Assembly: GCA_946902875.1 (NCBI GenBank)
Contig: OX336343.1
Coordinates: 8,669,754 to 8,733,753, forward strand
Source: Nematopogon swammerdamellus
Taxonomy: Eukaryota; Arthropoda; Insecta; Lepidoptera; Adelidae
DNA length: 64,000 nucleotides
Reading direction: 5' to 3'
Shown: piece by piece, positions 44,585 to 55,959 of the stretch
How positions within the stretch are numbered: the stretch's first letter is position 1
How the letters are laid out: each line of letters begins with the position of its first letter
The notes under the pieces: model-generated
What the model was told of the DNA's origin: nothing
Database searches by the model: none
Seen by the model: only the letters and a program-made list of their open reading frames with translations
Position numbers and translations under genes: made by a program

Positions 44585-44790
44585 CTGTTTAATAAAAAAA
44601 CATTGCACCGACTTCAAAAAACAACTAGAACTTAGAAAGCACAAAAGGGGTCCATCTATCAATTTTCAGGTGTCCTTTTGTTCCGCCTTCAACTTAAGGG
44701 TCCGAATATGAATCGAATTTATAAGTTCTAGTTGTTTTTTGTTTGTTTTTTGAAGTCGGTGCAATGTTTTTTTAACAGTTTTTTATTTCA
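44585..44790. mobile_element. Foldback MITE (ACATTGCACCGACTTC)
   Basis: AACATTGCACCGACTTCAAA plus AAACAACTAGAACTTA at the left; TAAGTTCTAGTTGTTTTTTG and TTTTTGAAGTCGGTGCAATG at the right. About 205 bp, non-coding, with AT-rich flanks. Confidence 0.88.
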
Positions 44791-44799
44791 CTCTTTTTA

Positions 44800-46340
44800 G
44801 TTATAGATATCAATATCACACAACAAGTTCTGCGTAGAAATGGGCGACGACGTGTTTTGGTGCACACTTAACAGTTCATATCTTGAAACTACTGAACCGA
44901 TTTTGACGAAACTTGCACTATTCCCTAAGTTGGAAGATAGTTAATCCAATAAAAAAATTATGGCAATTCGATTTCTAGTTTCCGAGAAATTCGTGGACAA
45001 ACATACATACTTACATACAAATATACATACGATTATTAAATTTGGCACTCCTGTTTAGAAGCCCACATAGAGTAACATATACGAATATTGTGCAATTCCA
45101 ACTATATTACATACATACAGGTCGAATTGATAACCTTCTTTTTTTTTAAGAAGGAGGTAGCCAAGCGTGTCTATTTCGATAACTTTTTAAATAACCGTGA
45201 AAGCCAAAGCCAATTAATCGGTATATAATGTAGAATAGAGAAGTTATATTTTTATAAGTATATGCCTATATGCTCGCCTATATGAGAAGTAAACATTGTC
45301 ACGGAGCGATGTGAGAGTATGTAGGTAAGCATATAGTTAGTAGGTACTCAGGTTAACGACTCCACGAAAATAATAAAGCAATCCTTGACACGGAGACAAT
45401 AGTCCCTCCTTCCACAAAATGCTAACTCCTTCATTATAGGGTAATATAGTCAAGGTACAGTGAACGCCAAAATCACATCGTGAACACGTCTATTTTCATA
45501 GTTTCCACGCCGCCCCACCCCGCCGCGACTCCACTGTTCGAATAAAAACACAGGCAGGCCTTTATCATAATTATGTTGCAATATTATTGTTCAAGTTTAT
45601 TAAGCGGAAAACTCGTATGATAGCAAAGTTGGCCTGCAAAATGTATACTTAGGCATTGATATTTATTTACATACGTGATTTATGCATACATTCTATTATA
45701 TGAATTCTTTTCTGTCAATAAAGAGTCTGGTAAAATTGCCGAACCCACGGTGATGCGTTAACGTCTCGAACGTCAAGCTCGAAGCGTTATCAAATCACAA
45801 TTCACTTCAGCCGCAAAAGTTCTCAGGGTCCCATGTATACATGTTTACACATAAAAAACAGCTAAGTCGGTGGCGGTTATGTCAGTTTCCGGTTCAAATT
45901 GTGGTCGAGGATGCATTTTCCTTTTTTTAATTTTCGGCTTCTCTTTCTTACATACACACATACCATCACACTGTATTCCGAAAATCGGGGTAAGCAGAGT
46001 GTTCAGCTCACTATTTATTAAAAAAAACCTCATTTCATTTTTAATGTAGGCAACAAACGCAAGAATTGTTGCTGGCTGTACGTTTGTCTCCCAGCCAGAC
46101 GATGTGGGCCGGTGGCGTTAGGCGCCTACTTCCGGTAGCTGAATACAATTCGCGCATTGTATTGTACGTACACCCAGCCACCGCGCCGCAAGTCGCGTCG
46201 AGCTTAGTATGTATGTATGCCGAATGCATCTTGGCATGTTTCATCTCTCTACATACCAACAATTCAGAGTCATGCCCGCCGCCGCGCCGCCCGTCTGTCC
46301 CCTTGTGTCTCAAGAGCGGATTATCGGTGATTGTTCATTG
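44800..46340. other. Intergenic or intronic DNA with no recognised gene
   Basis: AT-rich with repeat debris. I see short poly(T) tracts near 45140, a GTACATTGTACG-type palindromic patch near 46160, and no frame with coding character. It could be part of the large first intron of l(2)gl. Confidence 0.4.
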
Positions 46341-46354
46341 AGTATTTTTATGGC

Positions 46355-46435
46355 AGTTAGACTGCACTCGAACTTGTCACAATTTGTTCTAACCGGTTCG
46401 ATTACACCCACGAAGAAGAACCGGCAATAAACTTC
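46355..46435 (-). repeat. TGCCAGTTCTTCTTCGTGG-family repeat fragment
   Basis: GACTGCACTCGAACTTGTCA, GATTACACCCACGAAGAAGA and CCGGCAATAAACTTCG are the reverse complement of the 9105-9235 and 25970-26095 copies. Confidence 0.65.
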
Positions 46436-46709
46436 GGATTAGCCGAATTTAATGCGGCATTCACCGGTAATGCAATCTGGCTTAACGCTGAACGAGTAAT
46501 AATATCACATGAACTTCATCACCCAATCGTAAATTAGAAAGGAATGGAATAAGATTGACCAATAGGAAAATAGTCGCCGGACAAGTGACAAGATAAGTAG
46601 GTACCAACATTTCTCGAAACTATGAATTTGAACGTAAATCCTGGGCACGGCCACTTTATCTAATATACGAGTACATAAGAAAAAATATTGCATTATGGCT
46701 TCTTACAGT

Positions 46710-47045
46710 GTGGGGTCGGTACTTAAAAAGAATATCCCCACTGCATCTCTCCACGTGCATGTCGTAAAAGGCGACTAAGGGATAAGGACAAGATAGGACA
46801 AGCATAACGGCGACAGGATAGCCAGCTTTCACTTTGGCACGGTCCTTCCACCGAGTGATGTAGCAGGTAGGTCTTTGTATGCCTTACTTGTTGCTTCAGA
46901 GTTGTCTTGTCCTAATACTTTGCTAAATGTGGTTGTCGGTGTTGTGCTGTAATTTACAAGAGTACTTGCAGCGCAACACCGACTACTCCTCTTACCCCGA
47001 TTGTCGGAATACAGCGTGTGGTATGGAGATATGAATGCCATGAAT
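46710..47045. repeat. ACTGCATCTCTCC...GGCGACTAAGGGATA repeat plus CAACACCGAC repeat
   Basis: GTGGGGTCGGTACTTAAAAA, CCCACTGCATCTCTCC and GTCGTAAAAGGCGACTAAGG also occur at 49594-49680 and 53512-53596. The second half (46850-47040) is an inverted relative of 30040-30245. Probably one LINE 3' region; no open frame remains. Confidence 0.6.
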
Positions 47046-47971
47046 ATGGGACCTCACACGGGTTAACTGACAACATCATTTGCCACGCATGTGATGGCAA
47101 CCGTTGCACCTTGTCGCGGTTACATACAGCACAGCACAGTTGGAACTTCTAACTACCTACTCCGAGCCGGTCAGCAGCCAGGGTCAATCTGAATGCACGT
47201 CTAGTCAGCCGGCCAGCACAACGGCGGCCTCGTCTATTACATGCTAGGAGCCTACAATAGACACTTAAATAATGGTACGTAACGTAACATGACATAACTC
47301 GGATGCCAGCACTCGACTCCTCTGCGCATGTGTTGGGGCCAGTGCAGCGTGACGCGGTGGTGACGGGCGCCGCCGCCGCTGAGACGCGAGCCGCTTGCAC
47401 CGAGCGAACCATCTAACTAAACTAAACGCCGCCCGCCGGCACATTCGCAGCCCCCGTTCTAAACCGAATGCTTTTGGGCGTCGTCGGCTCAACAATCCAC
47501 GCTGACGGCGCCAAGTGCCCCGCGTATCCATAAAAAAACTCTTGGTAGCTGACCTGACCTTTGTGGCACTCTCAAGGCTGTAAGGAGACCTTTCCTAAGG
47601 ATCTGTACTTAATTACCTAATTCAGTATGTTAGCATTACCGAATCTCCACGCATAATGGAAAATGCATGAATCACTAAGTAGGTTGTTTTTCTTTCCAAA
47701 ATGGATCCATTAATTCCATGTCATTTTGCAAGATTAAATCTCTCATATCCTCAAATTCTCACAGAACCACCTTAATCTGTGATATGGCATGTACAATCAC
47801 AACTATTCAGTGTGCTGAGCTGAGCAGTGAACGAAAAGTCCGTGATAGAGTTCAGCGCCATACTCTACTTCGTGAGATCCAACTTTAGCGCAAAGGGAGA
47901 TGCTGGCACATTCTATAGGAACCCTATACTATCTGTTTCTGTGCTATAGGTTTGCCGTGTAATACTTCCTA

Positions 47972-49549
47972 CTATAAGTATTATCAAAACCTCGTGTCCG
48001 GTTGGGCAATAAAGTTATATGGCTTAGGGAAGCGAATCTGCGCACGGCGCTTTATCGATAAAATGTCACCTGGGTCGATAGAAGTTATGCACGGTTTTTT
48101 ATTTAGATGAATTAATAATATCTTAAGGTACTACAGGTTATAAATGCTTAAGGTACTTATATATCTATTTATAATAGATACCTATTTAACATAATCATAC
48201 TACAAATTCGATAACACATTTTATTGTTTTATTTTTTATATGTTTTTTTGATATATCTGAATAGATTCATAAGATATTTATTTATAATACTTTACGTTAG
48301 ATTCAGATTCAGATATTTATTTTGCCATAAAGAACACACAACAATAATAATATTTCATTGAGACATGCATATTCAGTATGGTTCGTCATAATTTTTTTTG
48401 TCCTGTCCCGTTCAGCAGTGCAATCTATAAGGAATAACCGGGTAAGAAACCTTACAGAGTTTTTTTTAAATATAACTTACCTAGTATGTTTTCATTATGT
48501 TAAATATAACATACTATATCTAAGGAAAAAATTAAAAATATTAAGTCAAGATATACCCATTAAAAAGATAATAAAATACAAAAAAAGAACATAGGGTTCA
48601 GTGAAGTTATTAATAAAATTTGAGTATATGCATATGAACCATTTGAATTATCAAAGCCAGCAGAATTTTTATTTAGAGTAAGAAAAAAATCACTTAACTT
48701 ATAAAATTATTATTTATTACACATGCCATTTATGAAAAAATTTAATTATTAACTGCTAAAAATATATTTATATATACATTTAATTATGTACATAGAATTA
48801 AACTTCACCTCATTTAAACCTTACTGAAATACTGTGAAAGTTACCTAATTCAAATACTTCCTTCTTGACCCTATCTACCGTTCGTACAGACACTCCACAT
48901 ACCAACCAATGCAGGAAGATCCCGCACTCTTGTGAAATCTGTTTGAAATAATTTTTGCGGACCACTTTTTATTTCGTTGAAAAACAAAAACACATTGTTT
49001 ATTAGCGTTCGCGACTGAACAGTAGTTTCGCCCCAAAGTTTAGTCATTTATGTTTCGCAGAACGTCTCCATTTTGTTACACAGAACTTCGTTAATAAAGA
49101 GTAGTAACTTTAACGAAGGTCGAACTGTAACTGATTAAAACAAAACATCAAAAGAGCCTCAAACCGTGCAATGACGACCGGCGGACCAATGAAATCGCAT
49201 CACGTCATTGATGCACTCTACAGCGTTCGTTCTTGGTGGACCAATGAGGTCGCATCACGTCATTGATGCATTCCACAGAGTGCGTTCTCGGTCGGCCAAT
49301 GAGATCGCGTTACATCATTGATGCATACCATAACGTGCATTAGCGGGCGCCCCTTCAAATGGTATTATGTCATTCATTAAAAAAACAACACAAACATATA
49401 ATTAATGATTGGAGATAATTAAAAAACCTTGAATAACTTCTATCGACCCAGGTGACTTTTTATCGACAAAGTACCGTGCGCAGATTCGCTTCCCTAAGCC
49501 ATATAACTTTATTGCTCAACCGGACACGAGGTTTTGATAATACTTATAG
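47972..49549. mobile_element. 1.58-kb element with ~125-bp terminal inverted repeats
   Basis: The left end CTATAAGTATTATCAAAACC then TCGTGTCCGGTTGGGCAATA matches the reverse complement of the right end (ending GGTTTTGATAATACTTATAG). The match continues through GCTTAGGGAAGCGAATCTGC and CACCTGGGTCGATAGAAGTT for about 125 bp with roughly six differences. The interior is very AT-rich (48100-49100) with no transposase frame. Next to the right end are three tandem repeats. I see no clear target duplication. It is a non-autonomous DNA element or foldback element of unknown superfamily. Confidence 0.88.
49180..49350. repeat. Three tandem ~55-bp repeats inside the long-TIR element
   Basis: The unit carries GGACCAATGA(A/G)(A/G)TCGCATC, ACGTCATTGATGCA and then a GTTCGTTCT-type spacer; starts are near 49182, 49238 and 49293. 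CCAAT and ACGTCA-like words recur in each unit. Similarity drops in the third copy. Confidence 0.85.
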
Positions 49550-49593
49550 CGAAGGATCATCTAATTTGTCCTCACTACTGTCTATCTGTTATG

Positions 49594-49922
49594 TACCGTG
49601 TGGGACCGGTACTTTAAAAGAATAGCCCCACTGCATCTCTCCCCGTGTATGTCGTAAAAGGCGACTAAGGGATATGACTCCCTTCTTATATTACTAGGTG
49701 GTAGGGTTTAACCCGCCCGGGTTGGTACCACCGCACTGAATGAAAGGTCGGTCGAAACGGCTATGTAAATAGTTTGTGTTTTCCGTCCAGTTCAGTGTAG
49801 CCGGCACGACCGAAGGGAAGCACTGACGTGGCACCAAGTTCACCCGGCGTTATGGGCTGACATCACGGATGTTGTAGGTGATGGTAGCCAACCGTGTCAG
49901 TTTCCATAAAAAAAAAAAAAAA
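49594..49922 (+). mobile_element. SINE, family A, behind an ACTGCATCTCTCC repeat
   Basis: 49594-49680 is the GGCGACTAAGGGATA repeat. From about 49690: ACTAGGTGGTAGGGTTTAAC, GGTTGGTACCACCGCACTG, CGGCTATGTAAATAG, CGTTATGGGCTGACATCACG and TCAGTTTCCAT, then A18. The 5S-like head is absent. The same two repeats are adjacent at 53512-53985, so this pairing may be one composite unit. Confidence 0.85.
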
Positions 49923-49929
49923 AATCTGT

Positions 49930-50300
49930 TTCCCGCCCGCCGCGCCGTGTCATTAGTGTAGCGAGTGAAGACATCATACTGCCTTAAACCCCACGAGAGT
50001 CCGGCCCGACATCAAACGCGAGCTCGCCCCACTCCACCTCTCGGAGCCGAGCGTACTGTATCTTGAACCACCTCCGATCTCACGCAGTCGTTAGGTCTAC
50101 GCTAAAAGAACACGCTAGAAGAACCGATAGGAACTGTACAAGTACTCTGTACCTCCGCACGGATCGCCGAGGAAATAGAACGTCGCTGAAAGTGTACTTT
50201 CAAAGGAAATCTTCGTCGTACAATTTGGCGAACTCTCGCGGGGACGACCGGTAGGCGTTCGCCGTTATAAAGGAAAGTGTGTATTTTGGATGTGAATGTA
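49930..50300. other. GC-richer single-copy-like block
   Basis: Between two repeat areas, 49930-50260 is GC-richer and free of recognised repeats. It has an open plus-strand frame (50063-50254, RSHAVVRSTLKEHARRTDRN...) of uncertain meaning. It could be a 5' UTR or promoter-proximal exon, for example of l(2)gl on the other strand, but there is no direct evidence. Confidence 0.25.
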
Positions 50301-50444
50301 TTTACCTAGATATAATGTAGGTACTGGTGCGTGCGTGCGTTCATCTGAAGAACCATTGGCATTTTCTGAGCGCGATCTTACTTGATAAAAATAAAAATAG
50401 CGTGGGTACCTACTTGTAGTAGGATGATTTTTCTGTTATACCTA

Positions 50445-50550
50445 CTTTTTTTATGTTATCCGGTATGAGTGGCTGCGTCTGAGGGGCCAAAGCAAAGCTC
50501 CGACCAGCCAACATCACCTCCGAGAAGGTAGTGCCACGTACCCCGCTAGG
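50445..50550 (-). mobile_element. SINE, family B, tail fragment
   Basis: TTTTTTTATGTTATCCGGTA, GGCTGCGTCTGAGGGGCC and CTCCGACCAGCCAACATCAC, CGAGAAGGTAG. Truncated at the head side. Confidence 0.75.
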
Positions 50551-50979
50551 GTCGCGCACATCCGTTACAGACAGAAAGTAAAAATAATAAAGAAAGATTG
50601 TCCAGTGATGCCAGAAGTTAGAAAACTCCGTTCCAATCCTCTAGCAAAGGGAGAAAAATAAAAACTGTAAGAAAATTTTAATTAAATTATAATTAAATAA
50701 TAACTTAAAAACACAGATTAAAAAAAACTAAGTCCCTAAGGTCGACCACCGAGAATTTAGAGGTAGGTACACATACAGTCAATTTAAAACAAAACACGAT
50801 CCAGCACAGCAATACACAAAATAGTGTCCCATTAGTAAGTCAGCCCGGTACAAATAATTCTTAAACACTTAAAACTACATATTATACTAAGTATTATGTA
50901 ATTCTTCCCGCACTTTGCTTAAAGGTGAAAGTTCTTCACAGTTCGAAATATCCAGTGGTGCACTCACAACAGTTTATTA

Positions 50980-51180
50980 TTAAAAATCAGTAGCTTGTAA
51001 AAAGGTCAGGTTGAAGCCACTTTCCCCTCCTCTTCAGCGAAATTTCAGCGGCAAAGACTTCGCACGTTATTAGCCCTCCTTGGGACAGCCTGAGCGACCT
51101 CTCCTTGTAGCACAGCAAAAGATTCCTGCAGCATCGTCTACAGCTGAGCCCTGAGCTGAGACAGCGGTTCACCTTCCTGA
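50980..51180 (-). other. Short open frame, possible transposon-derived fragment
   Basis: The minus strand is open for 61 codons with a cysteine-rich start (SSGLSCRRCCRNLLLCYKE) and then CEVFAAEISLKRRGKWL. No family recognised and no splice context, so I treat it as a fossil or chance frame. Confidence 0.2.
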
Positions 51181-51334
51181 AGCCTTCAATCCTCAGAAAT
51201 GTTCGCCCTCAGCAGTATACAGCCATATTTTTCCAGTGACAGCAAAACAAGAGATCTATAATTATTTTTATTCCAAATTCAAAATATTTTAGAATGTGCT
51301 TCGTGCCAGTAAGAATTTTGCAACGTGACAGCAG

Positions 51335-51515
51335 GTACCATACCGGAGACTTTCCTGGATTGCTGGCTATACTGGACTAGAGGAGAACACAACCGAGGCT
51401 GCTATGCGGCCATCTTACATCCAGTACGGTAGTACCAATCCCGTCGGCTACAATTTGAGCCTACCACCTAGTAAGGGGCAAGGGACGGGACCTACAGTTT
51501 TACACCGGTTCCGAA
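51335..51515 (-). mobile_element. SINE, family B, head part
   Basis: GGTACCATACCGGAGACTTT, GATTGCTGGCTATACTGGAC, GAGGCTGCTATGCGGCCATC, TCGGCTACAATTTGAGCC and ACCTAGTAAGGGGCAAGGG; near-identical to 10940-11098, so a recent copy. Confidence 0.8.
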
Positions 51516-53204
51516 CGGTGAAGCAGCAAGTGTAGGTATGCACGTAAATTTTTGATCGAAGCATAAGTGCAAAAACGCATTGACTTATATATTATTGCAT
51601 AAACGGACCTTGTACAAGGAGAAGGCCAAGAAATGTCTATAATAGCTTGGGTCTAACGATGGCCAAGTGCCAGTCTTTAGTTCTCATAATCTTTGTCTAT
51701 TCGGATGACCGTTGTCTATTCTGATGGCTGTCGGGGTAGCCGCAGTGCTGCGCCAGTAGTGATGGTACTATGTAAGTACCCACAAGAAACGGGAAACCGA
51801 TACCCCGTGCAGCGCCGGCGGCACGCACCACTGCACGGAGACCAGTCCGGCTGCATTCTGCTCGCTCGTCCTCTTTCATTCTTTCCATATTATTATCACC
51901 GTGATGTCTTCCTGGACTTAGGCATTTTACAGAGACCACTAGTGCTAGGTATGACGCGCATACAGGCGGGGAGCGCACCGGCGTACATACAACAGCCCAC
52001 GACCGTGTTATGACGTAGTACTATATAGGTAGTACATTCGAGTTCAAAGCTAAGGTCCCTGCGAAGCGGAAAGGCAAACGTGAAAGGAATGCAAACCAAC
52101 CAGATCGATCGCTGACAAAAAAAAAACATGATATCAGCTTAGAGAGAAAACTTTAGAACCGGTCTATTCAAAGTTCATTCCAGGGGCCCTACCGGCATTT
52201 CTCGCTTGAAATATGCGAGGGAGTTTACTCGTACTCCTTCTCACTTTTAGCGTCATTCGTATCGGTACCGGCGTTCAAGTGAGTGTCGACCTACCATAGA
52301 TAAGACGGTCTAGATTACTTGCGATTACTTATTATTATCTTATGTTATCTAATTATTTATATGTTGTATTTATAATTTATGGAAATTCGTGAACATTTAT
52401 GCCAAAAAAATTATTAATTACTACCTTTTAACCATTTTTACTGATACAAATGAGTGCTTAGCATAGACTATGTCGACCTAGACCATGTGCCAGTGTCTGT
52501 CAATCAACTGTCATGTTTATTAAAAAAAAAAAGAAGAAGAATTTACCAATTTTTCTTCAATAAATATTATGTACCGTACTTGAGTGTAAGTAACGCAACA
52601 TGAGCCAAGTGCAGGCACCTCATCCACACTCCGCTCCCGGCCAACTGCGGTGCAAAGAGATATGATGTGATGGCGGAGTTCATGGAACAAAATCCGCAGT
52701 TGGCGCGGGGCCGGCTGTCGGGAGAGAATGCGATGCTCGCGCCTCTGGATGGGCCTAACGGAGCGCCTCAAAGCATCGGGGGGCTGCGCCATAACATGGC
52801 AACAGTAGCACAAGGTGTGTTATATTTATGTATTCACAAATTCCTTTCAAACATCAAACTTAATAAGTCGTATTACAATGGTCGTACTAATATAATATTT
52901 TACAAATATGTTCATCTGTTTTTTCAGTATTGGACGGACAATAAAGTTCACTTAAAAAACTTGGCCGGTAGAGCCAGGCGGCAGGCCCACGGAACGGGTG
53001 TGGGCCGGCGGCACCGGTAGCTCTGCTGGAGCAATAGGACGAGCGGATGCTGGCGGTGTTGGGACAGGGCTTCGGACTCGGGGACTCCGAGGTCATAGTG
53101 AACACTCTACCGGTAAGCATATTTTAAATCACATTGGTATTTATTTACTGTAGTATTGTTTACATACTTCATTGTATGTATGTAACCAACGACTGTTTAT
53201 GCAC

Positions 53205-53330
53205 TATCTAGACGGTGACGTCACGGCAGCAGGGCAGGAAAAATGTACGCAATACCGTGACGGTATGCTCGAAACCTGCTGCCGCGTCGCGGTCATATCA
53301 CCGCTGCCGCGACGCTATCGTCTAGTATGC
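53205..53330. repeat. Inverted repeat inside the zeste-like locus
   Basis: CTAGACGGTGACGTCACGGC then AGCAGG pairs with CCTGCTGCCGCGTCGCGGTC and ACCGCTGCCGCGACGCTATC, GTCTAG. A small foldback element in the intron after the second exon remnant. Confidence 0.7.
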
Positions 53331-53511
53331 AAGCAGCCAATGTGTTTTAGGGAAGAAAACAAGGAAAACATTTCTTTTTAATCAATTTTATTTTCAACAA
53401 CACTACTCTCTCTTGAATAAAAGTAAAGTAGGTAACATAGAAGCAAAATTTTTCACAATAAAGTACCGAGCTATAATTGCGACTGGCCAACGCACGTCTA
53501 TATAATATATG

Positions 53512-53985
53512 TACCGTGTGGGGTCGGTACTTAAAAAGAATAGCCCCACTGCATCTCTCCCCGTCGCATGTCGTAAAAGTCGACTAAGGGATAAGAAAAT
53601 TCGTCAGCCTCGGTAGCTCAGTGGCGCGGTTGGTTAGTCAACTGTTATTAAGCAACGCTGAGCGCGGTCAGTGTTTGGATGGGTGACCGCTCGACCGTTG
53701 GAGGCTGACCGTGGTTCGGATTCCACATTAAACTGTAGGTCCCTTCCCTTCTTACCTTACTAGGTGGTAGGGTTTATCCCGGCCGGGTTGGTACCACCGC
53801 ACTGAACGAAACGTCGGTCGAAACGGCTATGTAAATAGTTCGTGTTTTCCGTCCAGTTTAGTGTGGCCGACATGAAATGAAGGGAAGCACTGACATGGCA
53901 CCTAGTTCACCCTGTGTTATGGGCTGACATCACGGATGTTGTAGGTGATGTAGCCAACCGTGTCAGGATCCATAAAAAAAAAAAA
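53512..53985 (+). mobile_element. SINE, family A with complete tRNA/5S-like head (best copy)
   Basis: 53512-53596 is the GGCGACTAAGGGATA repeat. From 53603: CAGCCTCGGTAGCTCAGTGG (an A-box-like TAGCTCAGTGG), then at 53647-53692 ATTAAGCAACGCTGAGCGCG + GTCAGTGTTTGGATGGGTGA + CCGCTC, closely matching the 3' half of 5S rRNA. The body follows (CTAGGTGGTAGGG, GGTTGGTACCACCGCACTG, CGGCTATGTAAATAG, GGGCTGACATCACGG) and ends in A11. The head is therefore 5S rRNA-derived (SINE3 type). Confidence 0.85.
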
Positions 53986-54622
53986 TATGAATATCCTTAT
54001 AACTCGAGAACCACTTTATTAATTTACATACTGTTTTCACTGTTACAATCTGTCATTTCTTAAGATGGTTTTACGTTAAATCATAAATATAAATCATAAA
54101 GATCTGCCTGATACTTTATCATCCAAAATTATGTCTTAAAGTTAAAAAAGATAGATGCCTAATTAAATATTTTTTTTCCATTAAGGTACGCCTGCTGGCC
54201 GCCCCCCTCGTGAGCTTCGTGCAAATCAACCCGCCTATGCGCGAGGTTATTGAGGAGTACGAGCGGGTACACGCTGAAGACAGGCGGCAGGACATGGCCC
54301 TCAGAGAGTGGTGCCTGGTGTCACAGGAGGAGTTTCGGCGGCAACAGTTGGAGCTTCTGCGGCAGTTTCTGCAGGTAAAAAAAAATGTTTTAATGTAAGT
54401 ATTGCTATATAATATATACAGGCTGTTGCAGCAGTCACTACATTAAGTCCGGGAGCAGATTCATGGGATTAACAGAAATAATAAAGGTGTACGATGAATT
54501 CAGACTGAATAAAAACATTCAGTAACCATATAAACTAATTCCCATTTCAATACTAAACAAAAGGTTTTTGAAGGAAAAATCGGAACCCTTATAGGACATA
54601 TCACCACAATTATTTTGGTAAA

Positions 54623-55113
54623 TATACACGGTGTTAACTTAAATAGGCAACATTCCCGAAAGGGGGTTGTTTTGGGTCACATACTGATGCCGAAGAAGGG
54701 GGTAATTTTTTTTTTAGCGTTGGTTTTAAAATTTTCAATTTCTATATTTGGTATAAAAACATGGTATTTCATAATAGGAATCACACTGCATTACCAAAAA
54801 AAATCGAAAGCTGAGTAATTTTTCAAATAAATAAAAAAAATCACATTCATATCGACACGATACAACAGCTAGCGCGCGACACGTGGTCAGTCAGCTGGGT
54901 ATGCACGGTCGCAGGCGCGCGGCGCGCGGCGGCGCTCGCTACACCATTCCAAAGAGAAATTGTCGCTGAGGTAAAATTTTGAAGAAAATATGCAAATTTT
55001 TTTAAACTATTTTAGATTTTATTTTTTAGTACCACAAAATAATCAGTATACGAAATGGTTTAATATTCGGTATTAAAATTGAAATGTCGCGAAAAAAGTT
55101 AACACCGTGTATA
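54623..55113. mobile_element. TIR element (TATACACGGTGTTAACTT, 491 bp)
   Basis: Ends TATACACGGTGTTAACTT and AAGTTAACACCGTGTATA are perfect inverted repeats. The outer 12 bp match the 37076 and 41411 MITEs. The interior differs and holds a GC-rich patch (GGCGCGCGGCGCGCGGCGGC near 54917). Lies in the last intron of the zeste-like pseudogene. Confidence 0.85.
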
Positions 55114-55704
55114 ACAAAATATATCTTGTGTGGTAGTACGGAACCCTCAGTGCGCGAGTTAAACTCGCACTTGGCTCCTGTTTTTAAATGTCCAAGCAAT
55201 GTAATGGTCTAATGTGATCCAAATACATCTAAGTACCTACGCTAATCAAAACAATATAATTTAAAGATATTTTTTGTTTGAACTTGCAGGACAACCGAGG
55301 GCGTTTTCAACAAACCCCAGCAGTGGCTCACTTGGGACAATGAACACCCTCCCTACATAAACGGAGCACATCCTCGGGTTTGGTGCAGCACACTACCATC
55401 TGCTGGTTGCAAGCACCAAGTCCTTCCACAACATCAATGCCAGCATGTGCTCAGCGTTTATTATTAAGATGCTCAATTAGTTCTTTAGTTTACCTAAATA
55501 GGTTTTTGTGTAAATTGTATGTGTAAATAAAAATATTTTATTCTTATTATTGTTTTGTTTACTTTTTTTACCAGAGATAAGAATACTTCATTTTGAGAGA
55601 AGCGTTTGTGGGAAGCGTATATATGACCCTCCGTGCGTTGGTAAGTATCACTTGCATAAAATGAAAGGGCAGTCATTATCTAGCAAATACAATTTAAAAT
55701 AATG

Positions 55705-55853
55705 CGCAATGTTCTTTGGTGATAAACTAGACAGTGCGGTTGTAGAGTGTCGTCTCTGTCGCACTGCAAGTATCTGTATGACCGAGACAATGCTTTACAA
55801 CCAGAAAGTCATCAAAGCATGATGCACATTATTTACCGCCGCGTACTGTACAC
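55705..55853. mobile_element. Stem-loop MITE (copy 3 of the 9621 family)
   Basis: GGTTGTAGAGTGTCGTCTCT and GAGACAATGCTTTACAACC form the arms; outer sequence GCGCAATGTTC / GCACATTATTTACCGCCGC as in the 9621-9790 copy. More diverged than the other two. Confidence 0.7.
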
Positions 55854-55959
55854 TAGAATTGGTTATTAATAATTAAGAGCAACATTTGATTCAGCATAGA
55901 AAGTAGAGGTTGATGCAAAGCTATTGTAGTTTTTCAACCTTCTGTCGCACAGATGACAA

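Larger units (their letters stand above)
52600..55343 (+). pseudogene. Decayed zeste/Myb-SANT-like DNA-binding protein gene (4 exon remnants)
   Basis: Pieces at 52600-52814, 52928-53112, 54186-54374 and 55290-55343 have splice signals between them. The first starts ATG (SQVQAPHPHSAPG), then shifts frame into YDVMAEFMEQNPQLARGR. The second reads YWTDNKVHLKNLAGRARRQA, shifts again, and has a TAG in the LLEQ.DERMLAVLGQGFG part. The third is clean: MREVIEEYERVHAEDRRQ and WCLVSQEEFRRQQLELLRQF. The short last piece ends in TGA. The order (trihelix-like DNA-binding head, then a basic/acidic helical tail) is that of zeste-like proteins that are very numerous in moth genomes. Two frame changes, a stop and a phase clash at the first intron argue for a pseudogene. 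The reading depends on my recollection of the family layout. Confidence 0.55.

Noticed and set aside
47149..47531. Arg/Ala-rich frames on the minus strand
   Set aside because: Produced by GC-rich composition; no domain, no splice context and overlapping frames are equally open.
48358..48594. 78-codon plus-strand frame with a hydrophobic start resembling a signal peptide
   Set aside because: It begins at a TTG in AT-rich DNA inside the long-TIR element; the nearest ATG is in another frame, and the tail is low-complexity lysine/isoleucine.
53603..53700. Functional 5S rRNA or tRNA gene
   Set aside because: Only the second half of 5S is matched, it is fused to an A-box-like start and followed by a SINE body and poly(A).
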